Source: Nansenia antarctica (lineage: Eukaryota; Chordata; Actinopteri; Argentiniformes; Microstomatidae). From it: a stretch of 64,000 nt of DNA. The notes below the pieces were generated by a model, which saw nothing but the letters and a program-made list of their open reading frames with translations, was not told the DNA's origin and searched no databases. The stretch spans positions 12,538,297 through 12,602,296 of the forward strand of contig OZ022342.1 in the NCBI GenBank assembly GCA_963989245.1. The letters are read 5' to 3'. Position 1 is the first letter of the stretch. Each line of letters begins with the position of its first letter. Below, piece after piece: positions 12,400 through 23,433 of this stretch. Made by a program: the position numbers and the translations under genes.

Positions 12400-12735
12400 C
12401 ACTATATGGACAAAAGTATGTGGACACAATTATCGTCTGGGGCTGTTTTCATGGTTTGGGCTATGGTTTGGGCTATGCCCCTTGGTTCCAGTGAAGGGAA
12501 ATCTTAATGCTACAGCATACAATGTGATTCTAGATAATTGTATGCTTCCATCTTTATGGCAACAGTTTGAGGAAGGCCCTTTCCAGTTTCAGCATGGCAA
12601 TGCCCCCATAGACAAAGTGAGGTCCATAATGACATGGTTTGCCAAGTTTGGTCTGGGAGAACTTGACTGACCTGCACACAGAGATCTGACCTCAACCCCA
12701 TCGAACACCTTTGGGATGAAATGGTACATCTACAT
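12400..12735 (+). pseudogene. Tc1 transposon remnant with internally deleted transposase
   Basis: It starts CACTATATGGACAAAAGTAT after TA (12398-12399), a known fish Tc1 terminal repeat. The terminal repeat then runs straight into transposase sequence, so the N-terminal helix-turn-helix region and first catalytic region are deleted. Readable blocks are VKGNLNATAY, LPSLWQQFEEGPFQFQHGNA and, after a frameshift, DLNPIEHLWDEM. In QHGNAP the second catalytic Asp of the DD34E triad (normally DNAP) is Gly. The terminal Glu region (NPIEHLW) is kept. The copy is dead and lacks its right end. Confidence 0.85.
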
Positions 12736-13080
12736 TCTAAATGCTTGATTTAGCAAAAGGTACAAACAAGTGAGAGCAATATAACTAAAACCAAATGGTA
12801 GACTACATCAGGGGGAAGAACCCCTTTCAACTGTCCCCGGTTGTAAAGAAAATAGCTTTAACGTTTTGGAAATTAACCATGGCCGACAACTATATGATTA
12901 TTTTTTAACAAAAATTTTAACTTATTTTCCATGAACAAAATCGGTTGAGAAAACAAACTTTCCTCATTCTTGAGGATGATTTTGTGCTCCTGTCACTTCT
13001 CGAGAATAGAAAAAGAAACAGCTATAACCATGCTGAATTATGTACCTATATGATGCATTGGCAGTCTGTGACAGTGTGTG
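12736..13080. other. unassigned tract
   Basis: No gene or element recognised. Confidence 0.4.
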
Positions 13081-13319
13081 CACCTGCCTGGACTTTGATT
13101 GATTGATTGATTGAAAACTTTATTAGAAGATTTGCAGAAGTAGGTACATGAAAGTACATATTACATACAAGGTCAACTAACAGGATAAAAACCCAAGAAA
13201 GCCACTGGCTTATTTCAATTGGGGTCCTTGATTTTCAATTCATCGTTACATGTAAGACCGACAAAAAAAACTAGTACTATCTACAAGATAATACAGACAA
13301 ATAACTAGTACTATCTACA

Positions 13320-14065
13320 AGATAAACATACATCCAACATGGGAAGAACAATACAACAAAACATAAGGTATGTACAGCGGGTAGGACAGGTGGGGACATA
13401 CACCACAGGTGGGGGCGGGGGACAAAACACAAAGTATGTACAGTGGGTAGTTCGGGCAGGGGGACAGACATATAATATGTACAATGGGTAGTTCGGGCGG
13501 GGGGACAAAACAACAAGTATGTGTAACGATAGTCAAACAGCCAAACTTCTTTCAATCAATCCTTTTATTTGACCTGCAGAGAAGACATATAGAACACAAT
13601 TCTTCTCTGGTCTGCTTGTGAATCCATTAAGATGGCGGCTTCGTTCTGGCACCACCGCAAGTACGGCAACAAGAGAAGGACAAAAGAACGTGCAGACCTG
13701 CAGTACACCCAAACTCCAAAGGGGGGCTCCAACAACAACCAGGGCTGCTCAAAGCACGGCGAAACTCATCTACATTCACCACAACTAAACATATATTCCC
13801 AACTCTGTTACATATGTACAATGTGTGGTCATGGTGGGGGGGGGGGGGGGTACAAAAACACCAGTAGATTTAGGCGGGGGGGAGGGGGGGGGGGGCGACA
13901 TAATAACATTGCGTTTGCTCAGAGTGTAGACCAGGTAGGGGGGTGGGACAAAACAACTAGTATGTGCAGAGGGTATTTCAGGTGGGGGGGGGGGGGGGGG
14001 GTGGGAGACATAACAACAAAACAACAAGAATATATAGAGGGTAGTCCTGGTGGGGGTGTAGTCTT
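13320..14065 (-). repeat. C-rich tandem repeat array in the LINE 3' UTR
   Basis: On the plus strand, diverged units of about 55-65 bp each carry a G-run, GACAAAACA and AGTATGTACAGTGGGTAG. G-runs of about 13-19 occur near 13836, 13876 and 13984. On the element's sense strand these are C-runs. The solo LTR sits between units. Confidence 0.75.
13522..13812 (-). repeat. solo LTR (291 bp) with 4-bp target duplication
   Basis: The plus strand reads TGTAACGATAG...CTCTGTTACA, with TG/CA ends. It is flanked by TATG at 13518-13521 and TATG at 13813-13816. Removing it and one TATG restores the AGTATGTACA motif of the surrounding repeat. On the minus strand AAATAAAAGG lies near the 3' end like a poly(A) signal, suggesting minus orientation. 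The family (ERV or gypsy) cannot be set from one LTR. Confidence 0.8.
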
Positions 14066-14082
14066 TTAATTTGATTTTTGAT

Positions 14083-14418
14083 TTAGAGGGTCCAGTTACG
14101 GATTGCAGCCTCCTGTAAATGTTTTTTGAGAGTGGTTTTGAAGGTGGGCAGTGTTTTGCACTCCTTTAAGATTATAGGAAGGGCGTTCCACATTTTTACT
14201 GCATAGTTTGCAAACGAGTTTAACCCCTTGTTTGTGGTGCAACGCGGTTGAACGTGGTTCGTGGAGCTTCCTCTGGTATTGTATGTGTGGACGTTGTTCA
14301 CTTTTTGGAAGTATGTTGACAGGTACTTGGGTGTCTTTGTGGTGTAGCGTATCTTGAAGACCAGGCCCAGTGCAAGCTGCTGCACTCTGTCAACTACTCG
14401 TAGCCAATCAAGGCTCAA
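14083..14418 (-). pseudogene. LINE reverse transcriptase C-terminal fragment
   Basis: The minus-strand frame, open for 111 codons, reads LDWLRVVDRVQQLALGLVFK, then TPKYLSTYFQKV, HTYNTRGSSTNHV, VKMWNALPIILKECKTLPTF and LKKHLQEA. The W-N-A-L-P block followed by F-K-x-x-L-K-x-H-L is the conserved C-terminal end of many fish LINE ORF2 proteins. No catalytic RT residues are present (they lie upstream and are missing). It ends in a stop before the repeated 3' UTR. The apparent Met is not a real start. Confidence 0.85.
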
Positions 14419-14420
14419 AA

Positions 14421-15599
14421 AATGAACAGCGGTTAGCAGCGGTTAGGACCTTGCCCTTCTGCCGGAATTTGAGTATAATGCTCCCCAAATGAATGTTATT
14501 GTTTAGTGACGTACGCTTTCGTGGAATTATATTGTGTGAATTATCATCTGTATGTTGTTTTTCTTTCACTCGACTAACTGCCGAGATAATACTTGAGACA
14601 TGTACTTCCATAAGCATTAATCCAACTGTCATGCAGTTCTAATTTGACGATGTGTCCCTCTATACCATGGCGGAGTGGTCAAAAACAACTTTCAAAAGAA
14701 AATGTTTTTATTATTATTATGACGGACGAATATTTCGGATTAGGTGTGCAAGCGTGATTGACACAACATGAGTTCTAATTATTTTTTTTAATGGACGTAA
14801 AAAACGCATCAGTGTGCAAAGGCCTTAAGTCATGTACAGTCGTTGAGATAGTAGTTAGCAATGACTGACACCATACAGATGCATTATATTGATATGTATG
14901 TTGATGTATGTATATTTAAATTGTTGATATTTAGCAGATGCTTTTATCCAGTGACTCTGCATCATCATTATCAACACGCTCCTGTATCGCACACCACACG
15001 GCTGCAGAGTCCAAGGAAATACGATACGGAAACTCTCGAAATTGGCCAAATCGTGTAGCCACGAGGTGCAAACGTTATCAAAGCATCGCGGATTCTGACT
15101 AATCTGCCTCTGTGGAGCCCAGGCCTAAGCCTCAGAAGGAAAGACCCCCTTGTTGTTATCTAGCAGGACCTGTCTCTTCATCACAGCTCAAGAGGGATTG
15201 CTATTTTGGGGGGCAGAGATCACCAACACCGTAGCATTGTTGTCTGAGAGCAACAACAATGTAGCACAAACTCACGTTTCGATGTTACTTAGTTATTGTT
15301 TACGTATAAGTTGTTATGGCTGTATTGTGTTTGTGTACCGCCGCAGTGTGTTTGTGTGTGTTTTGTTTTGTCTCTTGTGTTCTCCCAGGTGATTACACTT
15401 CCTTCCTGCCTTTAGTCATAGTCAATTTTATTTTAACACGCACCAAACTACACCGGTTTAGGGCGCCCTGGGCGCGGACTCTAAACAACAGAGAAAAAAA
15501 CATGATGGAATATGGTAAGACAGCAAGACGGGTAAGGACAACAAAATAAACATGGAGGACAACCAACATTCATAACCGCACACCTTTGCCATGGTGACT
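14421..15599. other. mostly unassigned; contains an L2/SINE tail fragment
   Basis: About 14926-14958 (TTAGCAGATGCTTTTATCCA) is the antisense of the L2-type tail seen intact at 60250-60284. The rest shows no gene. CA/GT-rich stretches occur near 15340-15370. Confidence 0.5.
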
Positions 15600-15983
15600 G
15601 CCTGACTGAGCACAGGTGTGCTCAATGGCTTGATTAAGGGTGGAGACTATAAAAGACTAGGAGAGCGACACAGAAGGGACCAGTGGGCCAGCCAACTACA
15701 ACTCCTGGGTTGTTGTGTGTTGGGTTTATGTTTTTGTTATAGACTTGTGTTTTGTTAGTCTCCTATGTTACTTATTACATTGTTTACTGTTTAGTGCTCA
15801 TTTTCCTAATAGTGGCTTGTTGATATCCATATTGACAATATCCCTCAGTTGAAAGTGTTTCACAGAAACCTTGCTTACAATAAATCTTTTTTGTTTATAT
15901 TCTCTGTCGCCTCTGGTTCTTGTCCCCCAGTTTTTATCATATGGTTACTCCCCATATCCCCTAAACTCTATGGTGTTGTAACA
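15600..15983 (+). repeat. LTR-like sequence, 3' boundary visible
   Basis: It contains a TATA-like ACTATAAAAG near 15646, AATAAA near 15879, a U5-like segment and a GTTGTAACA end at 15983. The 5' boundary cannot be placed. No coding remnant is attached, so it may be a solo LTR. Confidence 0.5.
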
Positions 15984-15985
15984 TA

Positions 15986-17350
15986 CAGTGATGCTTGAAA
16001 GTATGTGAACCCCTTGTGCAATTATAGATTTGTTTTGACCATGAAATCTTTATTTAATCAGAACCAGTCTTTTTAATCTGACATAACAGGTTTATATTTA
16101 CCAACTCCATATGTTGGTTTAGAGGGAATCATGTGGGTAGTAGGAAACACTAAATTATAAAGAAATTAGTGCAGGTGCAAAAATAACTGAACCGCTTCAG
16201 TCAATTGCTTATGGCACCTCCATTAGCAGTGATAACTTGGAATAAACGTCTCATATAGCTACTAATCAATCTCTGACATCTATTTTGAGATATGTTTGCC
16301 CCCTCCTTACAGAAGTGAGCCAATTGAGTGAGGCTTGAGGGGTGTCTGGCATGAACTTCAGGTCCTGTCACAGCATCGGATTTAGGTCAGAACTTTGACT
16401 TGGCAAATCCAAAACACAAATCTTCTTTATCTTTCTTTGGTAGATTTGTTTGAATGCTTTTGGTCCTTGTCTTGTTGAAAGACCCATGTTCAGCCAAGCT
16501 TTAGCTCCTTGACTGATGGCTTGAAGTTCTGTTAAAAAATATATCCTGGTAATAAAAAAAACAATATCCTGGTATAACTAAAACTTCATGGATCCCATAA
16601 TGATGTGGAGTCAGCCAGGTCCAGAGGAGGATGTAGTAAGACCCAGATCATGACATTTCCACCACCATGCTTGACTGTTGGGATAACGTTTCTTTGGTGG
16701 TAGACAGTGTTGGGTTTTCACCAAACATAGTGGATTTGATTGTGACCAAAAAGGTCAATTTTGGACTCATCTGTCCAGAGAATGGACTTCCAGAAACCTT
16801 CAGGCTTGTCCAGATGGTCTCCAGCAAAGTTAAGAAGGGCAGTTTGGTTATGTTCTGACAGCAGAGGCTTCTTTCCTAACAACCCTCCCATAAATGCCAT
16901 TTAGATTCAGTGTTCTTCTTATTGTTGAAGCATGCACAGTTACCTGAGATGCAGCAAGGGAGGTATGCAAATCTCTAAATATTATGTTTGGGTTGGTTTT
17001 TACCTGATTTGTTATTTTTCTTGTGGCTCTTGGGTATATTTTGGAAGGGTGTCTACTTCTAGGGTGTCTACTTCTTATATAGCCTTCCGCAGACTGATGT
17101 GCTCTCACTAACCTCTTCCTGATGTCCTCTGAGATCTCCTTTCCTCTCGGCATGGTGTGTTTTGCCTTGCATAACACAAAACTGGACAGGTTTCTTATCT
17201 CTATTTATCAGTCGCACCCAAACTCTTTCCTAAAGATCTCTCCTTCAACTGGTTCTTTTGGTACCCAATTATTTACCCTCCTGATACTACTTACCTACTT
17301 GATTTAAGCAAGGCAACATGGGGTTGACTTATTTTTGCACCTGCACTAAT
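15986..17350 (-). mobile_element. Tc1/mariner element, right end truncated
   Basis: The left end CAGTGATGCTTGAAAGTATG follows TA at 15984-15985, directly after the preceding LTR end. Subterminal inverted copies of TTAGTGCAGGTGCAAAAATA occur at about 16166 and (inverted) about 17328-17348. Beyond the second copy the expected outer repeat is missing, so the right end is truncated at about 17350. The transposase lies on the minus strand. Confidence 0.85.
16165..17153 (-). pseudogene. Tc1 transposase pseudogene
   Basis: The likely start is the Met of MPRGKEISEDIRKRLVRAHQ (codon at 17151-17153), the usual first helix of Tc1 transposases. DNA-binding helices follow (PRATRKITNQVKTNPNIIFR, VHASTIRRTLNLNGIYGR). 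The DDE domain begins KKPLLSEHNQ, LNFA, WTDESKIDLFG, with the first catalytic Asp in TDE. Next come PTVKHGGGNVMIW and FQQDKDQKHS, which keeps the second Asp, and then degraded sequence where the third acidic residue is not readable. At least one frameshift (near 16850-16900) and several stops are present. The enzyme would have cut at the terminal repeats and inserted at TA. Confidence 0.88.
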
Positions 17351-17823
17351 TAACCTGCACTTTATCATTTAACTGTTGAACTGTTGAGGCAAGCACACTT
17401 AACCAGTGCCTTGATTGGAGAACATGCAACTGTTGGTATGTGATGTTCTTAAAAAAATGTTTTGTTTGTTTTGTGGACAAAGACGGCTTCAAAGGGAGTC
17501 TTTTTGAACAAGGAGGCCACATGGATTTTCCAGGTTTGTGGAGTGTGTCCATAACAGCATACCATGTAACACACTGACACATTCCCCATGTTAAAAGCAG
17601 CAGGGACACTCCCCCACTGTCTCAATGTTTCACTCTCATGGTGAGCAATGTCCATTAACTGGTTGAGAAGATCATCCTTGCACATAGACCTCTGAGAAAA
17701 AAATATTACAGATTTAGAAAATGAAATCTGAGGTTGTGAAATAAGAATGGCTTGCTGAGGCCATTTGTTGACAATAGCTGTTGAAAATGTTCTCTGGAAG
17801 GCCTTAACCCCTGTGCCAAACAC
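17351..17823 (-). other. unassigned open frame with acceptor-like site
   Basis: The minus strand is open for 124 codons over 17449-17823. Part of it (RSMCKDDLLNQLMDIAHHES, then ETLRQWGSVPAAFNMGNVSV) follows a TATTTTTTTCTCAG tract resembling a splice acceptor. I do not recognise the family; it could be a fragment of a transposon gene, a host pseudogene exon, or chance. Confidence 0.25.
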
Positions 17824-18280
17824 ACCGCTCTGCTATTTTCGATGCATTTTCGATATTTTCTATCTCTATGTCTATCTCTCGTAAAAGGTTGGAACTAATA
17901 TTTCCAAAAACACACTTGACGGAACTGTTGTTCGGGATTTATTTTCCACCTGTGAGACATTTTTGACACACATCTTAATTAAACCAGACTGTAAACCTGT
18001 TCACTACCAGGTTTGTTCTGAAGGATTGGTTGCATAGCAACCAAACAACAAATTATTTGAGCCACATTCAGGGAACGGAACTCAATCTGTTTACTAGTTT
18101 AGGCATAGGCTACACGGTGCCGGATTTGGCTGAATCGGCAATGATTTGATATTGTTTGCAGCTAACGGCCACATGACTCCGCCGATTTCGAGAGTTGACA
18201 CGGCAAACTTATGGAAACTCTGTGAGGGAGTTATTTTGATAAACTGGACACATTTTGGGAATATATATGCTTACTTTCTC
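17824..18280. other. unassigned tract, possibly interior of the next element
   Basis: No gene recognised. Confidence 0.35.
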
Positions 18281-18561
18281 GCCTGAAAACATATTAAAAC
18301 TTCATAAAATGACATGTTAACATTTGTAGAGCCAAAATGACAAAATTACAGCTTTTAGCCAATGGAGGTTTAAAATGGAGGATTTAAAATCCCCGCTGCT
18401 GGCCGGTGCGAAATGCATTCTGGGAGGCAGTATGCATACTGCAGTGTAAACCGTCGGCTGGTATTGGCATACTTATTATGAATTTAGTAGGCAGTATGCA
18501 GTATATACTCATTGAGTATGCTAGTATGCAGTATGCTAGTATGCCATTTCGAACACAGCCC
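18281..18561 (-). mobile_element. non-autonomous DNA transposon, one terminus
   Basis: It ends AGTATGCCATTTCGAACACA GCC, the inverse of the GGGCTGTGTTCGAAATGGCA terminus abundant in teleost genomes, preceded by repeated GCAGTATGCTAGTATGC motifs. The opposite end was not found. Confidence 0.5.
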
Positions 18562-18890
18562 ATATTCTTGTCCGGTTAGGCACTTTACCTACACTGCTAA
18601 GTTCCCTATCCCATATCCCCTCGACTGCTAATTTGGCAGTAGATTTATCAAGTAAAGAATTATATGTACGTGTCACCATCCCTCTGGACCCTTGTCCAGG
18701 AGCGATCCATTCCTCCATGGGATGATCTATCAAAAACTTGTTCCAGGGCACCCCCATATGTCTTCATCACACATCTTAATCTTAGATAGAGAAAATATGA
18801 GGTGCCTGGTAGATCATATTTCTCTTTAATGTCTTGAAATAGACAGAGCCCCACATCATTGAAGATGATTTGTTTGACCATTGGGGGCCT
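18562..18890 (-). pseudogene. L1/Tx1-like LINE ORF2 C-terminal relic
   Basis: The minus strand reads FQDIKEKYDLPGTSYFLYLR LRCVM, then after a frameshift NKFLIDHPMEEW, GMVTRTYNSLLDKSTAKLAV and IWDRELSSVG. The order F-x-D-L-K-x-K-Y-x-L-P ... F-x-Y-L-x-x-R ... S-x-x-Y-x-x-L-L ... W-x-x-D/E-L matches the C-terminal end of L1/Tx1-group LINE ORF2. No catalytic domain is included. It abuts the DNA transposon end at 18561, which may have inserted into this LINE. Confidence 0.6.
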
Positions 18891-21091
18891 ACAAAGAGTT
18901 GTCCGCCTGACTGAAAATGATAGTTATTCCATAGCGGAGATGTGATGGTAGCTTATGTACAGTATGTAATGTACAGATGTATAAAAGAGGCTATATCAAA
19001 GAGGTATGTGCAATGTGCAATATACAGTATGTGCAAAGGTAGTATTGTAAACATCAGTAGTGCAAAAGTTAGAATGATCACATTGACCAGGGATATGCAA
19101 CTAGCAGTCGTGCAAAGGCTAAATTGGATTGTTCACAGTGTCACGGGGGGGATATTGAGGCATGATACGAGTTGGCGAGCACACACGCGCTGCCTTGTGT
19201 CTGACTAGAATCTGCAAAATAGTGATTATTGTAACTTATTATTAGTTGACAGTATCATGTGGAATTGATCAATTTCTACATTTTTCATGGTAAGAATACG
19301 TTTTCAGCAGCTATTTTCCAATGATGGCTTATTTCAATAACAATAATACAAAATTGCCCATCCTGTTATTTCCTCCATTTCTTTGACCATGGTAAATGGG
19401 GTCAACAGCACCCATGCCTGGCACATTGCCATTTTTATTTTGTCTTAATTCTTAATTGATTTCGGCTTTTGCTTGCCTGCTGCCATTGTACTCCATTAGA
19501 GGCTAATAAGCTTTTGCTATCTTTGTATGGTCAGATCATCCCTGCTCTGGTCCTTTTGCATTGTGTACTTAGGGCTGCCACTCCTGTTATGAACTCACAG
19601 AATGATACGTTCAAAATGTGGCATATTTTATCCTCTGACTGGATCATAATATTGACCACATTAGTTTATATGGAAATGTTTTGTGTTTTATGTGTCATAA
19701 CTTGACTAAGTGGTCAAATCTAACTATAATCATAAGAATTGGTTCTATTGTGTTATAATCACACAGCTGCATCATTTATATGCTGATGTCAGATAGTATT
19801 CACCACCTCACAGCATTGCCATTAACTTCCCAATAATGAGTCAAAGCAGCTTTTCCTTGCTCGGCATTCTTTGCACAGAAGTGCTGTTCTCAGGTTCAAG
19901 TTGACGGGAATCAATAGCTTCCTTTGTCTCGCACATTAACAGACTATCACCTGGCTCTGTATCTATTACTTGATGTAGGGGAGCTTTCAAGGTTAAAAGC
20001 ACATACAAAAAACAGGACACAATGAAGTGAGATACTCATCTGGCCTATAGGGAACAGAAATAGTTTGAGATGGTTTTTTTGACTGAGTCATTGTTGAGTC
20101 CATCGACACAGGAGAGGTCTGTGTGCCCTCCACCCAGGCACATTTAGTACCATTACCCGCAAAATCATTCTTCTTTCTTCCCAGGCCCCCATTCACCGGC
20201 TGCAACGTGGCAGGCATTGTGATGTAATTTATCCTACTTACCATGGCGCCACAGCCACACACTAAAGGCACTGACATTGGGTAAACACAGTTCCAGATGA
20301 CTGTGGGCTCATCAATAAATTCTTAATGAAATGTTCTCTCTTTTCTGTCTTCTCAATCCGCCAAGCAGGACCTCCCTTATAATGAGCTGTTTGAAGCCCA
20401 TAGGGTTTGTGGGAAAGAACTGAGAGAAAGAGGGGGAAAAAGAGTGGGTGAGAGAGAAAGCAGGAGAAAGAGGGAACGAAAGTGAGAGACTATATTGCCC
20501 GAGTGAGTAAACAAAGCATATGATTTCAAAAGCCTCCTCAAACCACAGTACAGCATATTCTCACGCGTACCATTAATCTATCACTCGGAGGTTTAGATGT
20601 ACTGAACGCCTTGGTCTCGGGCAATAACAAGCATCTTTAGTTTTCCAAATGTATCCGGCAAAACACAATTAAATGTAGCAACACACGCTACGGCGGTGTG
20701 ATCTTATCGCATAAAGTCAAATGTTCAAACCATCTGAGCGACTGTATCACAATGCAAGCTGATGTACATGGTGCCAGAGTATGTGATGTGCACAGTACAT
20801 TGGTGTATCTGTCAGATGCAGGCATTGGGATTAGACTCCTACTCAGAGGACTTGCTTGTGTATGCAAGGAGTGGAGAGCATTACATAACCTCCACCGATT
20901 AAATAACTGAACAGCTGAATGACGATTGGAGGTATTCATGACAGAGACTTGCTTTGCCAAAAGGAGGTGCTTTCATTTCTTGCCAACCAAGCCCCAATGA
21001 AACCTCAGTGCTTTGAGGCACATACCTTCTAAATCTAAAGTTGAGTTGCGTTTTGAATATTGACAGATCTATGCACCTGCACTTCTACTCT

Positions 21092-21094
<3 letters not shown>
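18891..21094. other. unassigned unique DNA
   Basis: No gene recognised. Repeated GTGCAA motifs lie at 19005-19125 and a GA-rich patch at 20420-20490. Confidence 0.4.

Positions 21095-21167
<73 letters not shown>
21095..21167 (+). repeat. (CT)n microsatellite
   Basis: More than 30 CT units. Confidence 0.97.
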
Positions 21168-21169
<2 letters not shown>

Positions 21170-21283
21170 ATAATTAATACTTGGCCTGTGGACCACCAGA
21201 CAACTTGGCCAGCAAATTAAACCTCCAGCCTTTTTCAAAGCCCTTTGATTATCAAAAGAGGTTCTAAAAATCATTAAAATAGC

Positions 21284-21320
<37 letters not shown>
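21284..21320 (+). repeat. (ATCT)n microsatellite
   Basis: Nine tandem ATCT units. Confidence 0.96.
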
Positions 21321-22554
21321 AGCAAGCATCTTCAGTATCCATCAATGTCACCCACCTCCATCTGTTTGTTTACAACAAATGGCATGGTTGTCATTGACTT
21401 TGAAAATTAAATCTGTACTTATGGTCAAAGTTTGACAGGGCAATTTCCATAAACTCTGTGAAATCCTAATTCCCTTTTGTTTGTTTACTTTAAAGACACA
21501 CAATGGATGAGGTGTTAGGGGTAATGGACATTGCAAGGCTTCCAGATCATAAAGAGAAATACAACATAGAAAGACAAACATAATTTTATACACACATTGT
21601 TATTAGTGTGTGAAAGGTTCTCATTTGCTTTCTCAAATATCCCTACTTAGGTATTCCCTCACCAATTTATGGCAAACAAGACATTTCTCTCCCTTCCTCT
21701 CTCTCTCTCTCTCTCCCTAACAATCATTCTCTTTCTCTCACTTTCCTACAAGTGGAAATTCAAATATTCACACATAGGATCAAGAACCCTCTTTATCATC
21801 TAGTGGGATGTATTCCTCCCAGTATCTGAGTAATCTTCAGATGCCTTCGGGAAGAGGTAGTGCCTATACTGTAGGAATTGCACCCTGCTGTGTGTGTGTA
21901 TGTGTGCGTGTGTATCAACTTCCTCTCTGTTCTTCAGCGGCGTGGTGATAATAAGGTGATGTAAAAAGGCCTGCAGTTGCAGAGGTACAAAACCACAACA
22001 CGTCTGCTTTAGTTATCTATGTACAATGATGACATTATGACATTGTTCTGGTGCCCAGCACACTTTGAAACAAAATTGTGGTCCAAGAGGGCGTGAATGA
22101 GAGGGCTACAACATTTGTTATGAATTTGAGGCAGACCATGAGTGCAGTCCTCTTCACTTTGGTTCATAATAATTTAGCTCATATTGGAGCTCACAACCAT
22201 GAATCATAACCGGTCACACTCTAAGCTGTGATTTCTGAAGCATGTATTTCAATATATTGCCATAAATTGGAATATTAATAATTCACAACGTGCATGAGGA
22301 ATCGCTAATGAGTGCCTTTGTATTGGTGAAACCGTTGTTGAAAATAAAACATTATTTTGTTATTTCCATTGGATGGCTTTTTAGATCTGGGGAAATACAT
22401 GAAACGGGGAGCTGTTTGTATATACCATCGCTTTTCCAGTTTCAATAATAATAAAAAGAAATGCTAAACATACATCTCAAATATGAAGTTTTGCATCGTT
22501 TTGTAATATGCTACCTAGATATTAGGGCCACATTTGACCAACACAGTCTCATAC
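21321..22554. other. unassigned unique DNA
   Basis: No gene recognised. Short CT and GT runs lie near 21700 and 21890. Confidence 0.4.
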
Positions 22555-22630
22555 CAGGGTTCACACAGGCATAAAAAGTCAAATTCAAGGACCTTTCAGC
22601 ACCCTTTCAAGCACTTTCTTGTCAACAACC
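22555..22630 (+). mobile_element. hAT-like transposon end
   Basis: CAGGGTTCACACAGGCATAA, then TTCAAGGACCTTTCAGCACC, resembles a fish hAT terminal region. Only one end is seen. Confidence 0.4.
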
Positions 22631-22679
22631 TTAGATTCATATTATAAATGTATAAAAAGAAATCTGATTGCTAAGTTGC

Positions 22680-23345
22680 AGTGTTCAAAACTGAAGTCAC
22701 ATTGTCAAAACTCTTCATACAGTCTGCATTACTAACATGCATCTTGGCCAAACACTAATTTCCAAAACTTACTCAAACCACCAAAACACTTCATAGATGT
22801 CTCAAAAGAAGCTCGTTCAACCATACACTGGCAACAATGTTCACTCAGAAAGCATACACAGTCATTCATAACACGCTGACCTACAAAACACTAACAACAG
22901 AGAACATTACATGTTTTGAATGATTTTCACAAGAATGAATATTTCATCATAAGAATGGTTTGATTCATAGTAATCATAGACAACATAGTTGACTGTACAA
23001 CTTTACAACAATTTCCTTCTATCCTTTAGTGTATTTTCAGCATTTTCTAAACATTTCAATATGATTACTGCAAAAATGCACCCAATCATTCTGTTTTGAA
23101 TGTGTTCTTCACAGTTTTTAACACAGTGTGTTACCTTTGAACAATGTGTTGCAAATACATAATGTTTGCAGGTGGTGGAGTTTGAATGAGAGTTCATGGA
23201 TTTAGGAGAATGTGGTCATTGAATGCATTTGTGTGAAAGCAATGTAACATGAGTCACAGTTTGGTCCACATGGACTTCTGTTCCGCTGACTGTATGAAGA
23301 GTTACAAACATGTACACAACTTAAAGAATGTATTGGGTCAAAATA
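22680..23345. mobile_element. MITE with subterminal inverted repeats
   Basis: AACTCTTCATACAGTC at 22709-22724 is perfectly inverted as GACTGTATGAAGAGTT at 23288-23303, with weaker inverted similarity outside. The A/C-rich interior is like that of the adjacent mariner-like MITE. No coding frame is seen. Exact ends are uncertain. Confidence 0.5.
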
Positions 23346-23433
23346 TGCTCTTCGGCATTAGAATTATTATCATTAGAAGTATTTTCTTTCTACATTCCAA
23401 AATATGTAAGAAGAATGCAAACATTGCTTTTTA

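Larger units (their letters stand above)
13082..14420 (-). mobile_element. 5'-truncated LINE, minus strand, interrupted by a solo LTR
   Basis: The 3' end is marked by a (TCAA)n tail on the minus strand (plus strand GATTGATTGATT at about 13097-13112). Inward lies a long 3' UTR with C-rich repeats, then the RT C-terminal coding segment at 14083-14418. The element is truncated 5' at about 14420. A 291-bp solo LTR (13522-13812) split the UTR later. I cannot fix the clade; the RT tail resembles fish LINEs of the jockey/L2 group. Confidence 0.75.

Noticed and set aside
13632..14069. 145-codon Gly-rich plus-strand frame
   Set aside because: It crosses the solo LTR and the G-runs of the LINE 3' UTR; the Gly stretches are poly-G translated.
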